Below are positions 18,427 to 27,764 of a DNA stretch of 64,000 bases, piece by piece; position 1 is the stretch's first letter; each line of letters starts with the position of its first letter. The stretch covers positions 124,001-188,000 of the forward strand of contig CAZXPY010000001.1 in assembly GCA_964643435.1 (NCBI GenBank). Direction: 5' to 3'. The translations under genes were made by a program, and so were the position numbers. This DNA is from CAZXPY01 sp964643435. Its GTDB lineage: Bacteria > Patescibacteriota > Microgenomatia > Woykebacterales > RBG-16-39-9b. Below the pieces are notes generated by a model that had not been told where the DNA came from, did no database searches, and was given only the letters and a program-made list of their open reading frames with translations.

Positions 18427-19997
18427 TTTTTATTTATTGGTTTCAATTTATAGACCTTAGCAAGATCTAAACCAGCCACTTTTGAAGAATAAACAAAATC
18501 ATAATATTTTTCAATTTCGGGAACACCGGCTTGATATTGAATTATATAGTTAGCTTTTTCTGGTTCCTGCAAAGAGGATTGATATTGACCAAGACTTAAT
18601 GATTGTAGGTTTGAAGATAAGAAAGGTTTTAAAACGATTATGTCGCTACGTATTTTAGGTACGTATTGTGGTTGCGAAACTGCGAATTGAATTTTGTCGC
18701 CTTTTTCAGCCGCTTTATTAACGTAGTCAACTGCTTCCTTAACCCCTTCACCCCAATAACCAACTGGTAAGTTTTTCGATCTTGCACCGATTGGTCCGCC
18801 AATGATCTCATTAAAATAATCCAAATAATAAGGGTGGTAAGTGATATTAATCCTTAGAGAATAAATAGTAATTATTAGAATAATTCCCAAGCGAAGAAAC
18901 GGGATTATTTTCTTTTTAGGTAACGCTTTAATAGAGTTTATTAAATAATCAAAACCCAAAGCCGCAGTAATTGCTAAGTAGGGAAAAATTGGTAGTGCAA
19001 AACGAATTCCGTCTACCTTATACTTGCTGAAAGTTACTAAAAGCGGAGTTAGAAGCATTAAAAGAAGTGCGATTAGATAAAAAGATCTTTGCTTGAATAA
19101 CCGCAGGAAAAAAAGAGCAAACCCAAAAAGTATTAGAACTGGAGTAGTAATCGCAAAATAAACTGGATAATATTGAAGGTTATACCCCGAAAACCCGGAT
19201 CCAACTTCTTGCCAATGCTTAAAACTAGTTAGAAATCGATCTAGCTGATCCGACCAAATCCAGGGCCACATTAGAAAAAATAGAATGAGGGATAAAGGTA
19301 GAATTAAAGCTGCATTTAGAGGAATTTTTATTAACCTCTCCTTAATTATTTGTTTGTAATTATAGAGAATATAAAGAACCGCAAATAAAGGTAGCAGCAG
19401 AAAATTATTATATTTTGCTCCTAAAGCAATGCCAGCTGTTACGCTAGTGAGTAAGTAGAATTTATTATTACCACCTTTTCTTAAAGCCAAAAGAAACGTA
19501 AAGACAGCCAAAAAATAAGTTAACATTACTGGTGTGTCACTACTAGTTACCCGAGCGTAGGCAATAACTGGCGGTAAGAGGATAAAAATAAGAGTTCCTA
19601 AAAAAGCCACAAAAGGGGAAAAGAACTGCCAGGCAAATAAAAATAAAAGTACGCTGGTAAGAGAAGTGATTGCGACAGAAGTCAACCGGGTATAAGTTAG
19701 GTTAAATTGACTGTAACTGGGGTTTTCTTTGTCGAGTTTATCAGTCAAATAGGTAGTGGGACCATAAAAAAATTTATATACCGGTGGTTGGTCAGTTCGG
19801 TAACCCCAAGCTTTTTCAGATAAATCTAAATGTATTATCGCTCCAAAAGTACGGTTACTTACAAAATAATGATACCACTCGTCCATTGTTTCTCCAGAAG
19901 CATCAATGTCTCTACCTAAATAAAGAAAGCTGGCAATAAAAATAAGTATTGAAAGGAAAAATTTATTTTTTAAAAAATTATTATTTTTAATCCTCAT
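18423..19997 (-). CDS. GT39/PMT-like membrane glycosyltransferase
   Basis: 524 residues. A basic N-terminus and first helix are followed by a loop with ASGETMDEWYHYFVSN, including the Asp-Glu pair, then TDQPPVYKFFYG as seen in ArnT/PMT relatives. LGAKYNNFLLLPLFAV and several other hydrophobic segments follow, and the tail is soluble with HPYYLDYFNEIIGGP, a phrase common in bacterial GT39 proteins. The start lies 11 bases inside the upstream glycosidase-like gene on the same strand, so they are likely co-transcribed. Sugar and acceptor are unknown. Confidence 0.78.
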   Translation of the reverse strand: MRIKNNNFLKNKFFLSILIFIASFLYLGRDIDASGETMDEWYHYFVSNRTFGAIIHLDLSEKAWGYRTDQPPVYKFFYGPTTYLTDKLDKENPSYSQFNLTYTRLTSVAITSLTSVLLFLFAWQFFSPFVAFLGTLIFILLPPVIAYARVTSSDTPVMLTYFLAVFTFLLALRKGGNNKFYLLTSVTAGIALGAKYNNFLLLPLFAVLYILYNYKQIIKERLIKIPLNAALILPLSLILFFLMWPWIWSDQLDRFLTSFKHWQEVGSGFSGYNLQYYPVYFAITTPVLILFGFALFFLRLFKQRSFYLIALLLMLLTPLLVTFSKYKVDGIRFALPIFPYLAITAALGFDYLINSIKALPKKKIIPFLRLGIILIITIYSLRINITYHPYYLDYFNEIIGGPIGARSKNLPVGYWGEGVKEAVDYVNKAAEKGDKIQFAVSQPQYVPKIRSDIIVLKPFLSSNLQSLSLGQYQSSLQEPEKANYIIQYQAGVPEIEKYYDFVYSSKVAGLDLAKVYKLKPINKN

Positions 19998-21063
19998 TGT
20001 TAAAAATTTTTAACCAAGTAGAATACCCCTTTTTAGGAAGATCATCCATAGTTCTTAAGCCAGCACCTTGATAAGTAGAAGAGAAAGTTGGTGGAGGATC
20101 AAAGAGATGACGGTATAACCAAAAAATTAGATTTAAATCTTTACTTTTTCTTTTTAAGTAAATTAAAAAATTTGATTGTTCTTCTTCATTAGTTTGGGTT
20201 GTTGACCAACCACTATCAATAATTGCCTTTTTCATACCCGGGTAGCGATTGTTGAGCTCTTCGTAATAATTTTCTCCCATCTCTTCAACCTCTTTTACTA
20301 CTCTGGTTGGGTAGGTAGAAATCGCTAATAAATCTATAGAGCCTAAGAACTTATCCACCAAAAACCACTTCTCTTTACCGTCAAGCTTACCAGAAATATT
20401 CTCGTAATCAAAACTCGGAAAAACTAACCTGCCGGGTGAGTTTTTCTTAGCTTCTCTGTAAATTTCTTTATACAGGCTTACAAATCTATCAAATTCATCT
20501 GGATTAGTGTTATAAAGACGATCGATATTAAAACCAAGGTTGAAAAAATCTGAATGGCTAAAAAAAGAAACGTCTTTGACATTTTGTTTTACTACATCTT
20601 GGGAAAAACTGTTTTTGCCAATTGCAAACCAATTTTTTTCGTCTCTATCCTGGCGATTTTCCAAAACATCAACAATTCTTATTTCTTGTAAACCTCTGGC
20701 GTTAATTTTAAAATTATTCGTTTTAACTTGTTCTAAATAGCCATCATCTAGATTGACAGTTATATCTGATGATTCCATCACTTTGTCAAAGACCTCAATA
20801 TTTTCCCTCTTTTGCCACAGTGGCAAAAGAGGATAAACCCCAATCCAAAAACCTCTCTTATTAACTTTTTCCAAAAGAGAATTCTTTCTCTCTAGAACTT
20901 GCGGTAAAAAGTGAAACTCACCCAGACTCTTGATCTCCGGTGGAATGAATCCAGAAATTTTTTTGGCGGTGAGGGGTTTGGTTTTAGATAAAACCACAAC
21001 TAAAAAGAAAAATAAAAAAATAAAAGTAAGGGCAAAAAATAGATTTTTAAATCTTCCGGTCAT
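19987..21063 (-). CDS. Membrane-anchored protein with a glycoside-hydrolase-like TIM-barrel domain
   Basis: 358 residues with one strong N-terminal hydrophobic segment (about 8-26), so it is anchored with its body outside the membrane. LDLLAISTYPTRV, GENYYEELNNRYPG and KKAIIDSGWSTTQ resemble the late strands of GH53/GH5-type barrels, where a conserved acid or tryptophan sits after the IAE/IDSGW strand. I cannot place both catalytic acids with certainty, and the residue at the usual nucleophile position reads Asp rather than Glu. It may trim or bind surface glycan. It is co-directional with the GT39 gene and shares an 11-base overlap. Confidence 0.55.
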   Translation of the reverse strand: MTGRFKNLFFALTFIFLFFFLVVVLSKTKPLTAKKISGFIPPEIKSLGEFHFLPQVLERKNSLLEKVNKRGFWIGVYPLLPLWQKRENIEVFDKVMESSDITVNLDDGYLEQVKTNNFKINARGLQEIRIVDVLENRQDRDEKNWFAIGKNSFSQDVVKQNVKDVSFFSHSDFFNLGFNIDRLYNTNPDEFDRFVSLYKEIYREAKKNSPGRLVFPSFDYENISGKLDGKEKWFLVDKFLGSIDLLAISTYPTRVVKEVEEMGENYYEELNNRYPGMKKAIIDSGWSTTQTNEEEQSNFLIYLKRKSKDLNLIFWLYRHLFDPPPTFSSTYQGAGLRTMDDLPKKGYSTWLKIFNNED

Positions 21064-21120
21064 AGATTAGGTTAGTAATATATTAACGTAATTATATAGA
21101 TAAAAACAGGTTTAAAATTG

Positions 21121-21136
21121 TGCTAAAATGGAACGG
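21121..21136 (+). promoter_or_regulatory. Extended -10 promoter placing the start codon at the transcript 5' end
   Basis: TGC plus TAAAAT (21124-21129) is an extended -10 box. The ATG at 21137 follows after exactly seven bases, so transcription should begin at or one base before it. No Shine-Dalgarno sequence is present. Confidence 0.6.
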
Positions 21137-22255
21137 ATGGAAATTATCCAAGTAGCTCCTTATTATTATCCTTTTATTGGCGGGGTAGAAGAGGTGGTGC
21201 GGCAATATAGCGAGCGTTTAGTTAAAAAAGGACACTCTGTGACGGTTTTTACTTCTAAGATGGAGGAGAGTCAAGAAAAATTAAATGGAGTTGACATTAA
21301 ACGTTTTTGGTCGTTACCAATTTTGCAGAAAGGGTCTTATCTGCCAATTACACCGTTTCTTCCTTTTGCTTTTTTTAGAGAAAATCCCGATCTAATTCAT
21401 ATCCACGCTAATAAACGTTTCACCACGGACAGTGCCGCTTTAGTAGTTAAATTGAAAAAAACTCCTTTTGTTTTTAGTCCCCATGCCGGCAGTTGGGGCA
21501 AGTCTTTTTTTGGTTTAGTACACAACCAAACTTTAGGTAAAATTGCTCTTTCCGCTAACGTGGTAATCTGCGTTTCCGAATTTGAGAAAAAAATTATTGA
21601 AGATTCTGGGTTAAAGATTAATCGATTTGAGATACTACCGAACGGAGTAGATTTAGAAGAATTTGCGAAGAAAAGAGAAAATATTTTTAAAAATTACGGA
21701 TTAAATAAGAAGAAAATTGTTCTTTACGTTGGTAGATTAGCGCCTCATAAAGGAGTTGATGTCTTAATAGGAGCAATTAAAAAAATTGTTGGTAGCTTTT
21801 CCGAAGCTCACCTTTTTTTGATTGGACCGGATGCTGGTGAAGAGAATCAATTAAGAAAGCAGGTTGCTAACCTAAATTTAACTAGCTTTGTTACTTTTGC
21901 GGGAAAACTTTCAAGAGACGATTTAATAAGTGCGTACCAAAATAGTAGCCTTTTTTGTTTGCCAAGCAGAAACGAAGCTTTTGGTATCGCAATAATCGAG
22001 GCTTTTGCTGCCGGAACCCCGGTTATAACCACCAAGATTTCCTCAATAGCTGAAATCGTAACTGACGGTGTAAACGGTAGGTTAGTAACACCAGGAGATC
22101 CAGAAAAGCTAGCAGCCGCTTTATTGGAATTACTTAAAGAAGAAAAATTAGGAAAAAGTTTCGCCATTGAAGGTACAAAAGTTGTAGAAAAACGCTATAA
22201 CTGGGAAAAAATTGTTGATAGATTAGAAGATATATATAGAAGTATTTTACGATGA
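21137..22255 (+). CDS. GT4 family glycosyltransferase
   Basis: About 372 residues from the ATG at 21137, which puts MEIIQVAPYYYPFIGGVEE at the N-terminus as in most GT4 relatives. The ATG at 21128 overlaps the -10 box and would only add MER. The donor domain has VLYVGRLAPHKGVDVLI, PSRNEAFGIAIIEAFAAG (EX7E) and VNGRLVTPGDPE. It should add a hexose to a lipid-linked acceptor in the cytoplasm. ATGA overlap with the next GT4 gene shows operon structure. Confidence 0.87.
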   Translation: MEIIQVAPYYYPFIGGVEEVVRQYSERLVKKGHSVTVFTSKMEESQEKLNGVDIKRFWSLPILQKGSYLPITPFLPFAFFRENPDLIHIHANKRFTTDSAALVVKLKKTPFVFSPHAGSWGKSFFGLVHNQTLGKIALSANVVICVSEFEKKIIEDSGLKINRFEILPNGVDLEEFAKKRENIFKNYGLNKKKIVLYVGRLAPHKGVDVLIGAIKKIVGSFSEAHLFLIGPDAGEENQLRKQVANLNLTSFVTFAGKLSRDDLISAYQNSSLFCLPSRNEAFGIAIIEAFAAGTPVITTKISSIAEIVTDGVNGRLVTPGDPEKLAAALLELLKEEKLGKSFAIEGTKVVEKRYNWEKIVDRLEDIYRSILR

Positions 22256-23424
22256 GAATACTTTGGTTTACTTACCGGCTTCCTTTCCCGGCTGATAGTG
22301 GCGGGAAGGTAAGAGCTTACAATTTAATAAAACAAGTTGCGAAAGACCACGAAATAATACTTTTTAGTTTTAGGCGCGAAAAAAAAGAGCTAGTCGGGTT
22401 GGATGAATTAAGGAAATATTGTAGTCATATTTTCACGTTTCAGCGTCGTACCCTTTTTAATCCTTTGAATTTTTTTTACGCCACGTTTTTGCCTTTTCCG
22501 GCAGCACTATATTACTCACCGCTGATAAAAGATAAACTCGCTAGTACTACGAAAGAGTTAAATATTGACCTAATCCATCTCGAATCCTTTTATACGGGGG
22601 TTTATTTACAAAATATCATAAGAGTGCCGATTATTATGGGTAATGAGAATCTAGAGTATCAGATTTATCAGCGGAAAGCTGATTTAACAAAACCACCCGC
22701 AAAAACAATACTGCATCTCGATACAATTAGAATAAAGAAATTTGAAGAAGATCTTTGGAGGAGGGCAAGGATAAATCTAGCTGTTTCTGAAAGCGATGCA
22801 AAGGTGATTGAAGGAGTGACAAAAAAACCCTGCTACGTTATTCCAAACGGAGTCGATATCGACTTTTTTGCAAAAACTAAAAAAGAAAAATTAAAAAGCC
22901 CTACAGTCCTTTTTGTCGGTGATTTTAATTATATTCAAAACCAAGACGCGGTAAGATTTTTGGTTAAAAAGATCTGGCCGTTAGTTTCCGAAAAAATTTC
23001 TAATATCAAACTTCTTTTAGTTGGTAGAAACCCAACTAGAGAAATTTTAAATTTAAAAACTCCCTCAATTGAGATTTTATCCAACGTAGAAGATATAAGG
23101 ACCGCTTACGGCGCTGCTTCTATCTTTATAGCACCACTTCGAGTCGCGGGTGGTACCCAATTAAAAATTTTGGAAGCGGCGGCAACTGGTTTACCTATTA
23201 TTACAAGTCCATTATCAATAAAAGGATTAAAAGCTACTCAAAAGGAAATTTTGACGGCTGACACTGCTAGCGATTTTGCCTCTAAAGTTAGATTTCTTGT
23301 CAAAAACAGGAACTTTAGTGATAAAATAGGTAAAGCCGCTTTGGGTCTCGTTAGAGACAACTATTCGTGGGTTGAAATTGGTAAAAAATTAGAAAATGCT
23401 TATAAAGCCGCTACGAAAAATTAA
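22252..23424 (+). CDS. GT4-type glycosyltransferase, divergent EX7E motif
   Basis: 390 residues with a GT-B fold. It begins MRILWFTYRLPFPADSGGKV, typical of the EpsH1/PEP-CTERM-associated sugar transferase branch. The donor domain has TVLFVGDFNYIQNQDAVRFL and IAPLRVAGGTQLKILEAAATG: the second Glu of EX7E is kept while the first position lacks the usual acid, which is normal in this branch. It overlaps the previous GT4 by ATGA and the next gene by 29 bases. The transferred sugar is unknown. Confidence 0.83.
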   Translation: MRILWFTYRLPFPADSGGKVRAYNLIKQVAKDHEIILFSFRREKKELVGLDELRKYCSHIFTFQRRTLFNPLNFFYATFLPFPAALYYSPLIKDKLASTTKELNIDLIHLESFYTGVYLQNIIRVPIIMGNENLEYQIYQRKADLTKPPAKTILHLDTIRIKKFEEDLWRRARINLAVSESDAKVIEGVTKKPCYVIPNGVDIDFFAKTKKEKLKSPTVLFVGDFNYIQNQDAVRFLVKKIWPLVSEKISNIKLLLVGRNPTREILNLKTPSIEILSNVEDIRTAYGAASIFIAPLRVAGGTQLKILEAAATGLPIITSPLSIKGLKATQKEILTADTASDFASKVRFLVKNRNFSDKIGKAALGLVRDNYSWVEIGKKLENAYKAATKN

Positions 23425-26185
23425 CAGCTTAAAAATCTTACAATTTCTGATTCTTCTTTTTGTAATCGCAATTCCAATCGCTGATCATACGAGATTTAGT
23501 ATTTTCTTTAATAGATTAATTCCGGTTAGAGTAATTTTCTTAATTCTTTTGGGTTTTTCCCTAGTTTTCCTTATTGAATATATTAAAAAAATTGGTAAAA
23601 AAGAGTTTGAAAAAGTCGCCAGTGAATTTGTAAAGGACAGATTTTTCCTCTTACTAGCATTCATCTGGTTAGTTAGAGTTATCTCGATATCTTTCTCCCA
23701 GAACTTAAAAGCTAGTCTTAGCTTACTTGCCTTTTATACTTCCGTAATAATTCTGTATCTAATTTTAAGATTTGTATTGGTGAGAAGCCGATTTTTTGTC
23801 TTCCAAATTATAAGGGTTTATGTTTATGTTGGAATATTAATCGGTTTGTATGGGTTACTGCAGTGGCTGCTCCACTTTACCAGTATAATTTTACCCGGAG
23901 TCTTAGTTGGCGGTGATTACATTAGGATTCCGGGAACTTATTTTGACGCAAATCACTTTCCCGCTTATCTTGCTAGCCTTGCACCACTTGTTTTGGTTTT
24001 TGGTTGGTTGACAAGAGATCCTTACAAAAAGGTTTTGAGTTGGCTAATATTTTTTATCCTTACCCTAGTGACCCTTTACACTTTCAGCCGTAGTGGAGTA
24101 ATCGCCTTAGGATTTGCGACGGCCACTCTACTCTTTCTAAGTATCTACTTTGGGTTTCTGAAAAAAACCGTTCCTTTGATCCTGATCTTAATCATAACTT
24201 CAGTTGTGGTGATTATTTCCGATAGGACCCCTAAATCTTTAATTGATAGAGCTAGATCAGTTTTTAGTACTAGTGAAAAATCGACCAACGCCCACCGGTT
24301 GCTACTTTCTGGCGAAATAGAACTGTTTTTAGAGAACCCAATTTTAGGGGTGGGATACGGTGGCTTTAGTGAAAAATTTAGAGCAACAAAGTTTGGGCAA
24401 GAGCATTTAAAAATAGATCCCAACCCTCAAATTCGCCTACCAGCTCACAGTGTTTGGTTTGAGACACTAACCGAAACCGGACTAGTTGGAATAATTCCGT
24501 ACAGTATTTTTATGGCAAGTGTTCTTATTTACCTTTTTAAATTTATAAAACAAACATCTAACCGGGTAATAAGACTTTACGGGATTGGGATATTTTCTGG
24601 AATAGTCGGGGTTTTGGCTGGCGGTCTGTTTTATTCTTACAACTTAGAATTTTTCTGGTTTATTATTTTTTTGGGAATTCTTTTTCCTTTATCCGTTAAG
24701 GTTCTATTAAAAGAAAAGCTGATTTTTGAAGAGAAAGTTTTTTCTGAAAAATTGCCTTGGGGAGAAATCTTACCAGCTTTAAGTGTGGTGGCTTTTGCGG
24801 GAGTTTTAAGTTTTTGGCAACTCGGTAAACTCCATTTAATTGATTGGGACGAAGCAATTTACGCTGGTGTGGCAAAGTCTATGGTTTTGACCAAAGATTT
24901 TTTGACCCCAACCTGGGCAGGTAATTTTTGGTTTGAAAAACCGCCTCTTTATATGTGGTTAACCGCATTTTTGTATAAATTTTACGGAGCTACCGCCTTT
25001 GTGGCTCGTTTTTGGGCGGCAAGCTTTGGGGTTTTAGGAGTGCTCTTTACCTATCTTTTGGCCCGCAAATTGTTTGGTCGCTTTGTGGGAATATTATCCG
25101 GCGTTATACTAGCTACCACTTTCCATTATTTATATTACTCCCGCAACGGAATTTTAGATGTTCCAGTTACTTTTTTTATGGTCGCCTGCTTATTTTTTTT
25201 CATCTTAGGGCGTGAAAAACCAATCTGGTTTATTTTGGCGGGTTTGAGTTTAGGGCTTGGGGTTATGACCAAAGGAACAGTGGCTTTTTTAATACTACCT
25301 GCCATCCTTTCTTTGGTGGTTTTTGAAGAAAATAAAAAAGTATTTTTGAATAGATATACAGGTTTGGGATTCGGGGTTTTCTTACTGACAGTTTTGCCGT
25401 GGCATCTTTATATGTATTTTAAACACGGCAAAGCTTTTTTGGAAAGCTATTTACTTTACCATGTTTTCCTACGTGCCACGAGTAGTATTGAAGGTAAAAG
25501 TGCTGAAACCTTTGTGTACATAAAAGTAATCCGAAATAGTATGAGGATTTGGTTTTTGCCCTTAGTTCCAGCGTTGATCTGGTCTCTTTGGCAGATTGCC
25601 AAAAAGAATAAGGATATAATTTTTTTGAGCGTTTGGGCGGCGTTCGTATTTTTAGCCTTTACTGCCGCAAACAGTAAATTGATTTGGTATATTATTCCAA
25701 TTTACCCACCACTCGCGATTCTAACCGCTAAATTTATTTCTGAGGGTTTAAGTTATGCACAAGAATATTTGAAAATTTATTTAGGTTCCTTTACTAAAAC
25801 CTTAAGACCTTTGAGTTTAGTAGGTTTTTTTCTTTTAGCAATAGGTTACGTAATTTACCGCTGGGACCTAATTATGCCTCGCGATTTTACTTATGACGAA
25901 GCCAAATTATTAATTGAGAAAGACGATGTGGATCGGTCTCACTCTGTTCCGTTTGTGATAGCTGGTTTTGCGCCGCCAGTGCCAAGGTATTATTCTAACA
26001 GTCCTTTAATATTAGTCCCTAAGGAGGAATTTGAAGCAGCGTTTATTCAAGAAACAGAGCGTTTCGGGTTAGTGGAGACAGAAGTAGCAAAAAGAATGCT
26101 AGAGCGTTACGAGAAAAAAGATATTAATAAATCATACCGAATTATTTCCACATCCGGTAATTTAGCCTTAATTCGTCGCTGGTAG
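23396..26185 (+). CDS. Fusion protein: O-antigen ligase (WaaL/Wzy) domain plus GT39 membrane glycosyltransferase
   Basis: 929 residues in one open frame. Residues about 1-440 have ten or more hydrophobic segments and O-antigen ligase/polymerase (Wzy_C) features: the FSRSGVIALG stretch, then NPILGVGYGGFSEKF and AHSVWFETLTETGLVGII in the large loop. From about 460 a second protein begins: LHLIDWDEAIYAGVAKS (Asp-Glu pair of GT39), WFEKPPLYMWLTAFLYK, LGVMTKGTVAFLILPA and a soluble tail, which matches ArnT-like GT39. The joint chain may both polymerise or ligate a lipid-linked glycan and transfer a single sugar. It overlaps the upstream GT4 by 29 bases. Reading is continuous, with no sign of a frameshift. 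Confidence 0.82.
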   Translation: MLIKPLRKINSLKILQFLILLFVIAIPIADHTRFSIFFNRLIPVRVIFLILLGFSLVFLIEYIKKIGKKEFEKVASEFVKDRFFLLLAFIWLVRVISISFSQNLKASLSLLAFYTSVIILYLILRFVLVRSRFFVFQIIRVYVYVGILIGLYGLLQWLLHFTSIILPGVLVGGDYIRIPGTYFDANHFPAYLASLAPLVLVFGWLTRDPYKKVLSWLIFFILTLVTLYTFSRSGVIALGFATATLLFLSIYFGFLKKTVPLILILIITSVVVIISDRTPKSLIDRARSVFSTSEKSTNAHRLLLSGEIELFLENPILGVGYGGFSEKFRATKFGQEHLKIDPNPQIRLPAHSVWFETLTETGLVGIIPYSIFMASVLIYLFKFIKQTSNRVIRLYGIGIFSGIVGVLAGGLFYSYNLEFFWFIIFLGILFPLSVKVLLKEKLIFEEKVFSEKLPWGEILPALSVVAFAGVLSFWQLGKLHLIDWDEAIYAGVAKSMVLTKDFLTPTWAGNFWFEKPPLYMWLTAFLYKFYGATAFVARFWAASFGVLGVLFTYLLARKLFGRFVGILSGVILATTFHYLYYSRNGILDVPVTFFMVACLFFFILGREKPIWFILAGLSLGLGVMTKGTVAFLILPAILSLVVFEENKKVFLNRYTGLGFGVFLLTVLPWHLYMYFKHGKAFLESYLLYHVFLRATSSIEGKSAETFVYIKVIRNSMRIWFLPLVPALIWSLWQIAKKNKDIIFLSVWAAFVFLAFTAANSKLIWYIIPIYPPLAILTAKFISEGLSYAQEYLKIYLGSFTKTLRPLSLVGFFLLAIGYVIYRWDLIMPRDFTYDEAKLLIEKDDVDRSHSVPFVIAGFAPPVPRYYSNSPLILVPKEEFEAAFIQETERFGLVETEVAKRMLERYEKKDINKSYRIISTSGNLALIRRW

Positions 26186-26194
26186 GTAGGATTA

Positions 26195-27088
26195 ATGAAT
26201 GATCAGCTTAGCGTGGTAATAGTGAACTTTAATACGAAGGATCTACTTAATAGTTGCTTAAATAGCCTTAAAAAGACTCTACTTAATTTGAAAATTATTG
26301 TGGTTGATAATGCTTCAAGCGATGGATCGGTAGACTTAATCAAAAAAGAATTTAAAGAAATAAAATTGATAGAATCTAGAGAAAATATTGGGTTTTCTAG
26401 CGCTAATAACTTGGCTACTGGCGTGATTGATACACCCTACGTACTTTTTTTGAACCCCGATACGATAGTTCCCGCGAATACTTTAGAACCACTTATAAAA
26501 TTTATGGAAAAAGATCAAAGTATAGGTGCTTTAACCTGTAAAGTAGAACTAGCGGATGGTAGTTTTGATAAAGATTGTCATCGGGGTTTTCCCACACCTT
26601 GGGCGTCGCTTACTTATTTTTTAGGTGCCTCGAGAATTTTTTCGCGCTCGAAAATTTTTAACCGTTATCACTTGGGTTTTTTAGATCTAAATACGATCCA
26701 TGAAATTGATTCCTGTGCTGGTTCTTTTATGCTGGTGAGAAGAGAAGCTGGGGAAGAAATTGGTTGGTGGGACAGCCATTTTTTCTTTTATGGAGAAGAT
26801 TTAGATTTTTGCTTTCGTTTAAAAGAAAAGGGTTGGAAAATAATGTACTATCCGTTGGTAAAAATAGTGCACCTTAAAGGAGCTAGTAGCGGTTTACGTA
26901 AAGAGTCAAGGGAAGTAACTACGGCAAGTAAAGAGACAAAAAAAAGAGCAGCCTTGGCCTCGATTGAAGCTATGAGAATTTTTTATCAAAAGCATTATTC
27001 AAAAAAATACCCTAATTTTTTAAATGATCTAGTAATGTTGGCGGTTAATATTAAAGGCTATTGGAGGGTTTGGAATGCGGGTAGATAA
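26195..27088 (+). CDS. GT2 family glycosyltransferase, rhamnosyltransferase (WbbL)-like
   Basis: 297 residues. LSVVIVNFNTKDLLNSCL, IVVDNASSDGS, NIGFSSANNLA and FLNPDTIVP are the standard string of the WbbL/RfbF-type GT2 branch; the donor Asp is in NPDT. FFYGEDLDFCFRLKEKGW supplies the catalytic acid region. A C-terminal segment after about residue 230 is basic and amphipathic. It probably extends a lipid-linked oligosaccharide in the cytoplasm. A TAGGTAGGA stretch just upstream can act as a weak Shine-Dalgarno sequence. It overlaps the next GT2 by 14 bases. Confidence 0.85.
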   Translation: MNDQLSVVIVNFNTKDLLNSCLNSLKKTLLNLKIIVVDNASSDGSVDLIKKEFKEIKLIESRENIGFSSANNLATGVIDTPYVLFLNPDTIVPANTLEPLIKFMEKDQSIGALTCKVELADGSFDKDCHRGFPTPWASLTYFLGASRIFSRSKIFNRYHLGFLDLNTIHEIDSCAGSFMLVRREAGEEIGWWDSHFFFYGEDLDFCFRLKEKGWKIMYYPLVKIVHLKGASSGLRKESREVTTASKETKKRAALASIEAMRIFYQKHYSKKYPNFLNDLVMLAVNIKGYWRVWNAGR

Positions 27089-27764
27089 AGTAGAAGAATT
27101 GTCAGTTTTCCTGCCAGCCTACAATGAAGAACAGAATATTCTTAAAGTAATAAAGAATGTTAAAGAGATCTTGAAAAAAATTGCTAAAAATTACGAAATT
27201 ATTGTTGTTGATGATGGGTCTACTGATAGGACAGCAGAAGAAGTTTTAAAAATAAGAGATGTAAGACTAATTTCCCATCAACGAAACCTCGGTTATGGAA
27301 CAGCCTTAAAAAGTGGTTTTTCAAATTCTAGATATGAGTTGATAGCCTTTATGGATAGTGATTTACAATTTGATTTTAAAGAGATTAATAAATTTTTAGA
27401 TTATATTGAAGATTACGATTTGGTTATTGGTTTTCGCAAGAACCGAGCTGATAATTTAGTCAGAAAATTAAATGCCAGAACTTATTCCCTTATTTTAAAT
27501 CTTATCTTTAATTTAAATGTTCGTGACGTTGATTGCGGTTTTAAATTAGTAAGAAGGGAAATTTTTAAGAAAATTAAACTAGAATCAGACGGCGCTTTAA
27601 TTAGTGCAGAATTTTTAATTAAAGCTAGAAGAAAGGGTTTTCGTATTAAAGAAATTGAGGTTAGTCATTTTCCGAGGATTTTGGGAAAACAAACTGGCGC
27701 TAACCCGAAAGTCATTTTAAAAACTTTTTTTGAAATAATCAAACTTAGGAGGAGTTTAAACTGA
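27075..27764 (+). CDS. GT2 family glycosyltransferase, polyprenyl-phosphate sugar synthase type
   Basis: 229 residues. SVFLPAYNEEQNILKVI, IIVVDDGSTDRTAEEV, GTALKSGF and the DxD-bearing FMDSDLQFDFKEI are followed by DVDCGFKLVRR, the DPM1/DPG-synthase signature. There are no membrane helices. It would load a sugar from a nucleotide donor onto polyprenyl phosphate, supplying the GT39 enzymes nearby. Its last codons contain a strong Shine-Dalgarno sequence, and its TGA stop forms a CTGA overlap with the next gene, which the flippase-like protein seems to use as its start. Confidence 0.85.
   Translation: MRVDKVEELSVFLPAYNEEQNILKVIKNVKEILKKIAKNYEIIVVDDGSTDRTAEEVLKIRDVRLISHQRNLGYGTALKSGFSNSRYELIAFMDSDLQFDFKEINKFLDYIEDYDLVIGFRKNRADNLVRKLNARTYSLILNLIFNLNVRDVDCGFKLVRREIFKKIKLESDGALISAEFLIKARRKGFRIKEIEVSHFPRILGKQTGANPKVILKTFFEIIKLRRSLN
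27747..27763 (+). promoter_or_regulatory. Strong ribosome binding site pointing to a CTG start
   Basis: AGGAGG at 27747-27752, then eight bases, then CTG at 27761-27763. The CTG overlaps the upstream TGA stop (CTGA), the same geometry as the ATGA overlaps used elsewhere in this island. The next possible starts (TTG at 27788 and later) have no ribosome binding site. Confidence 0.6.
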
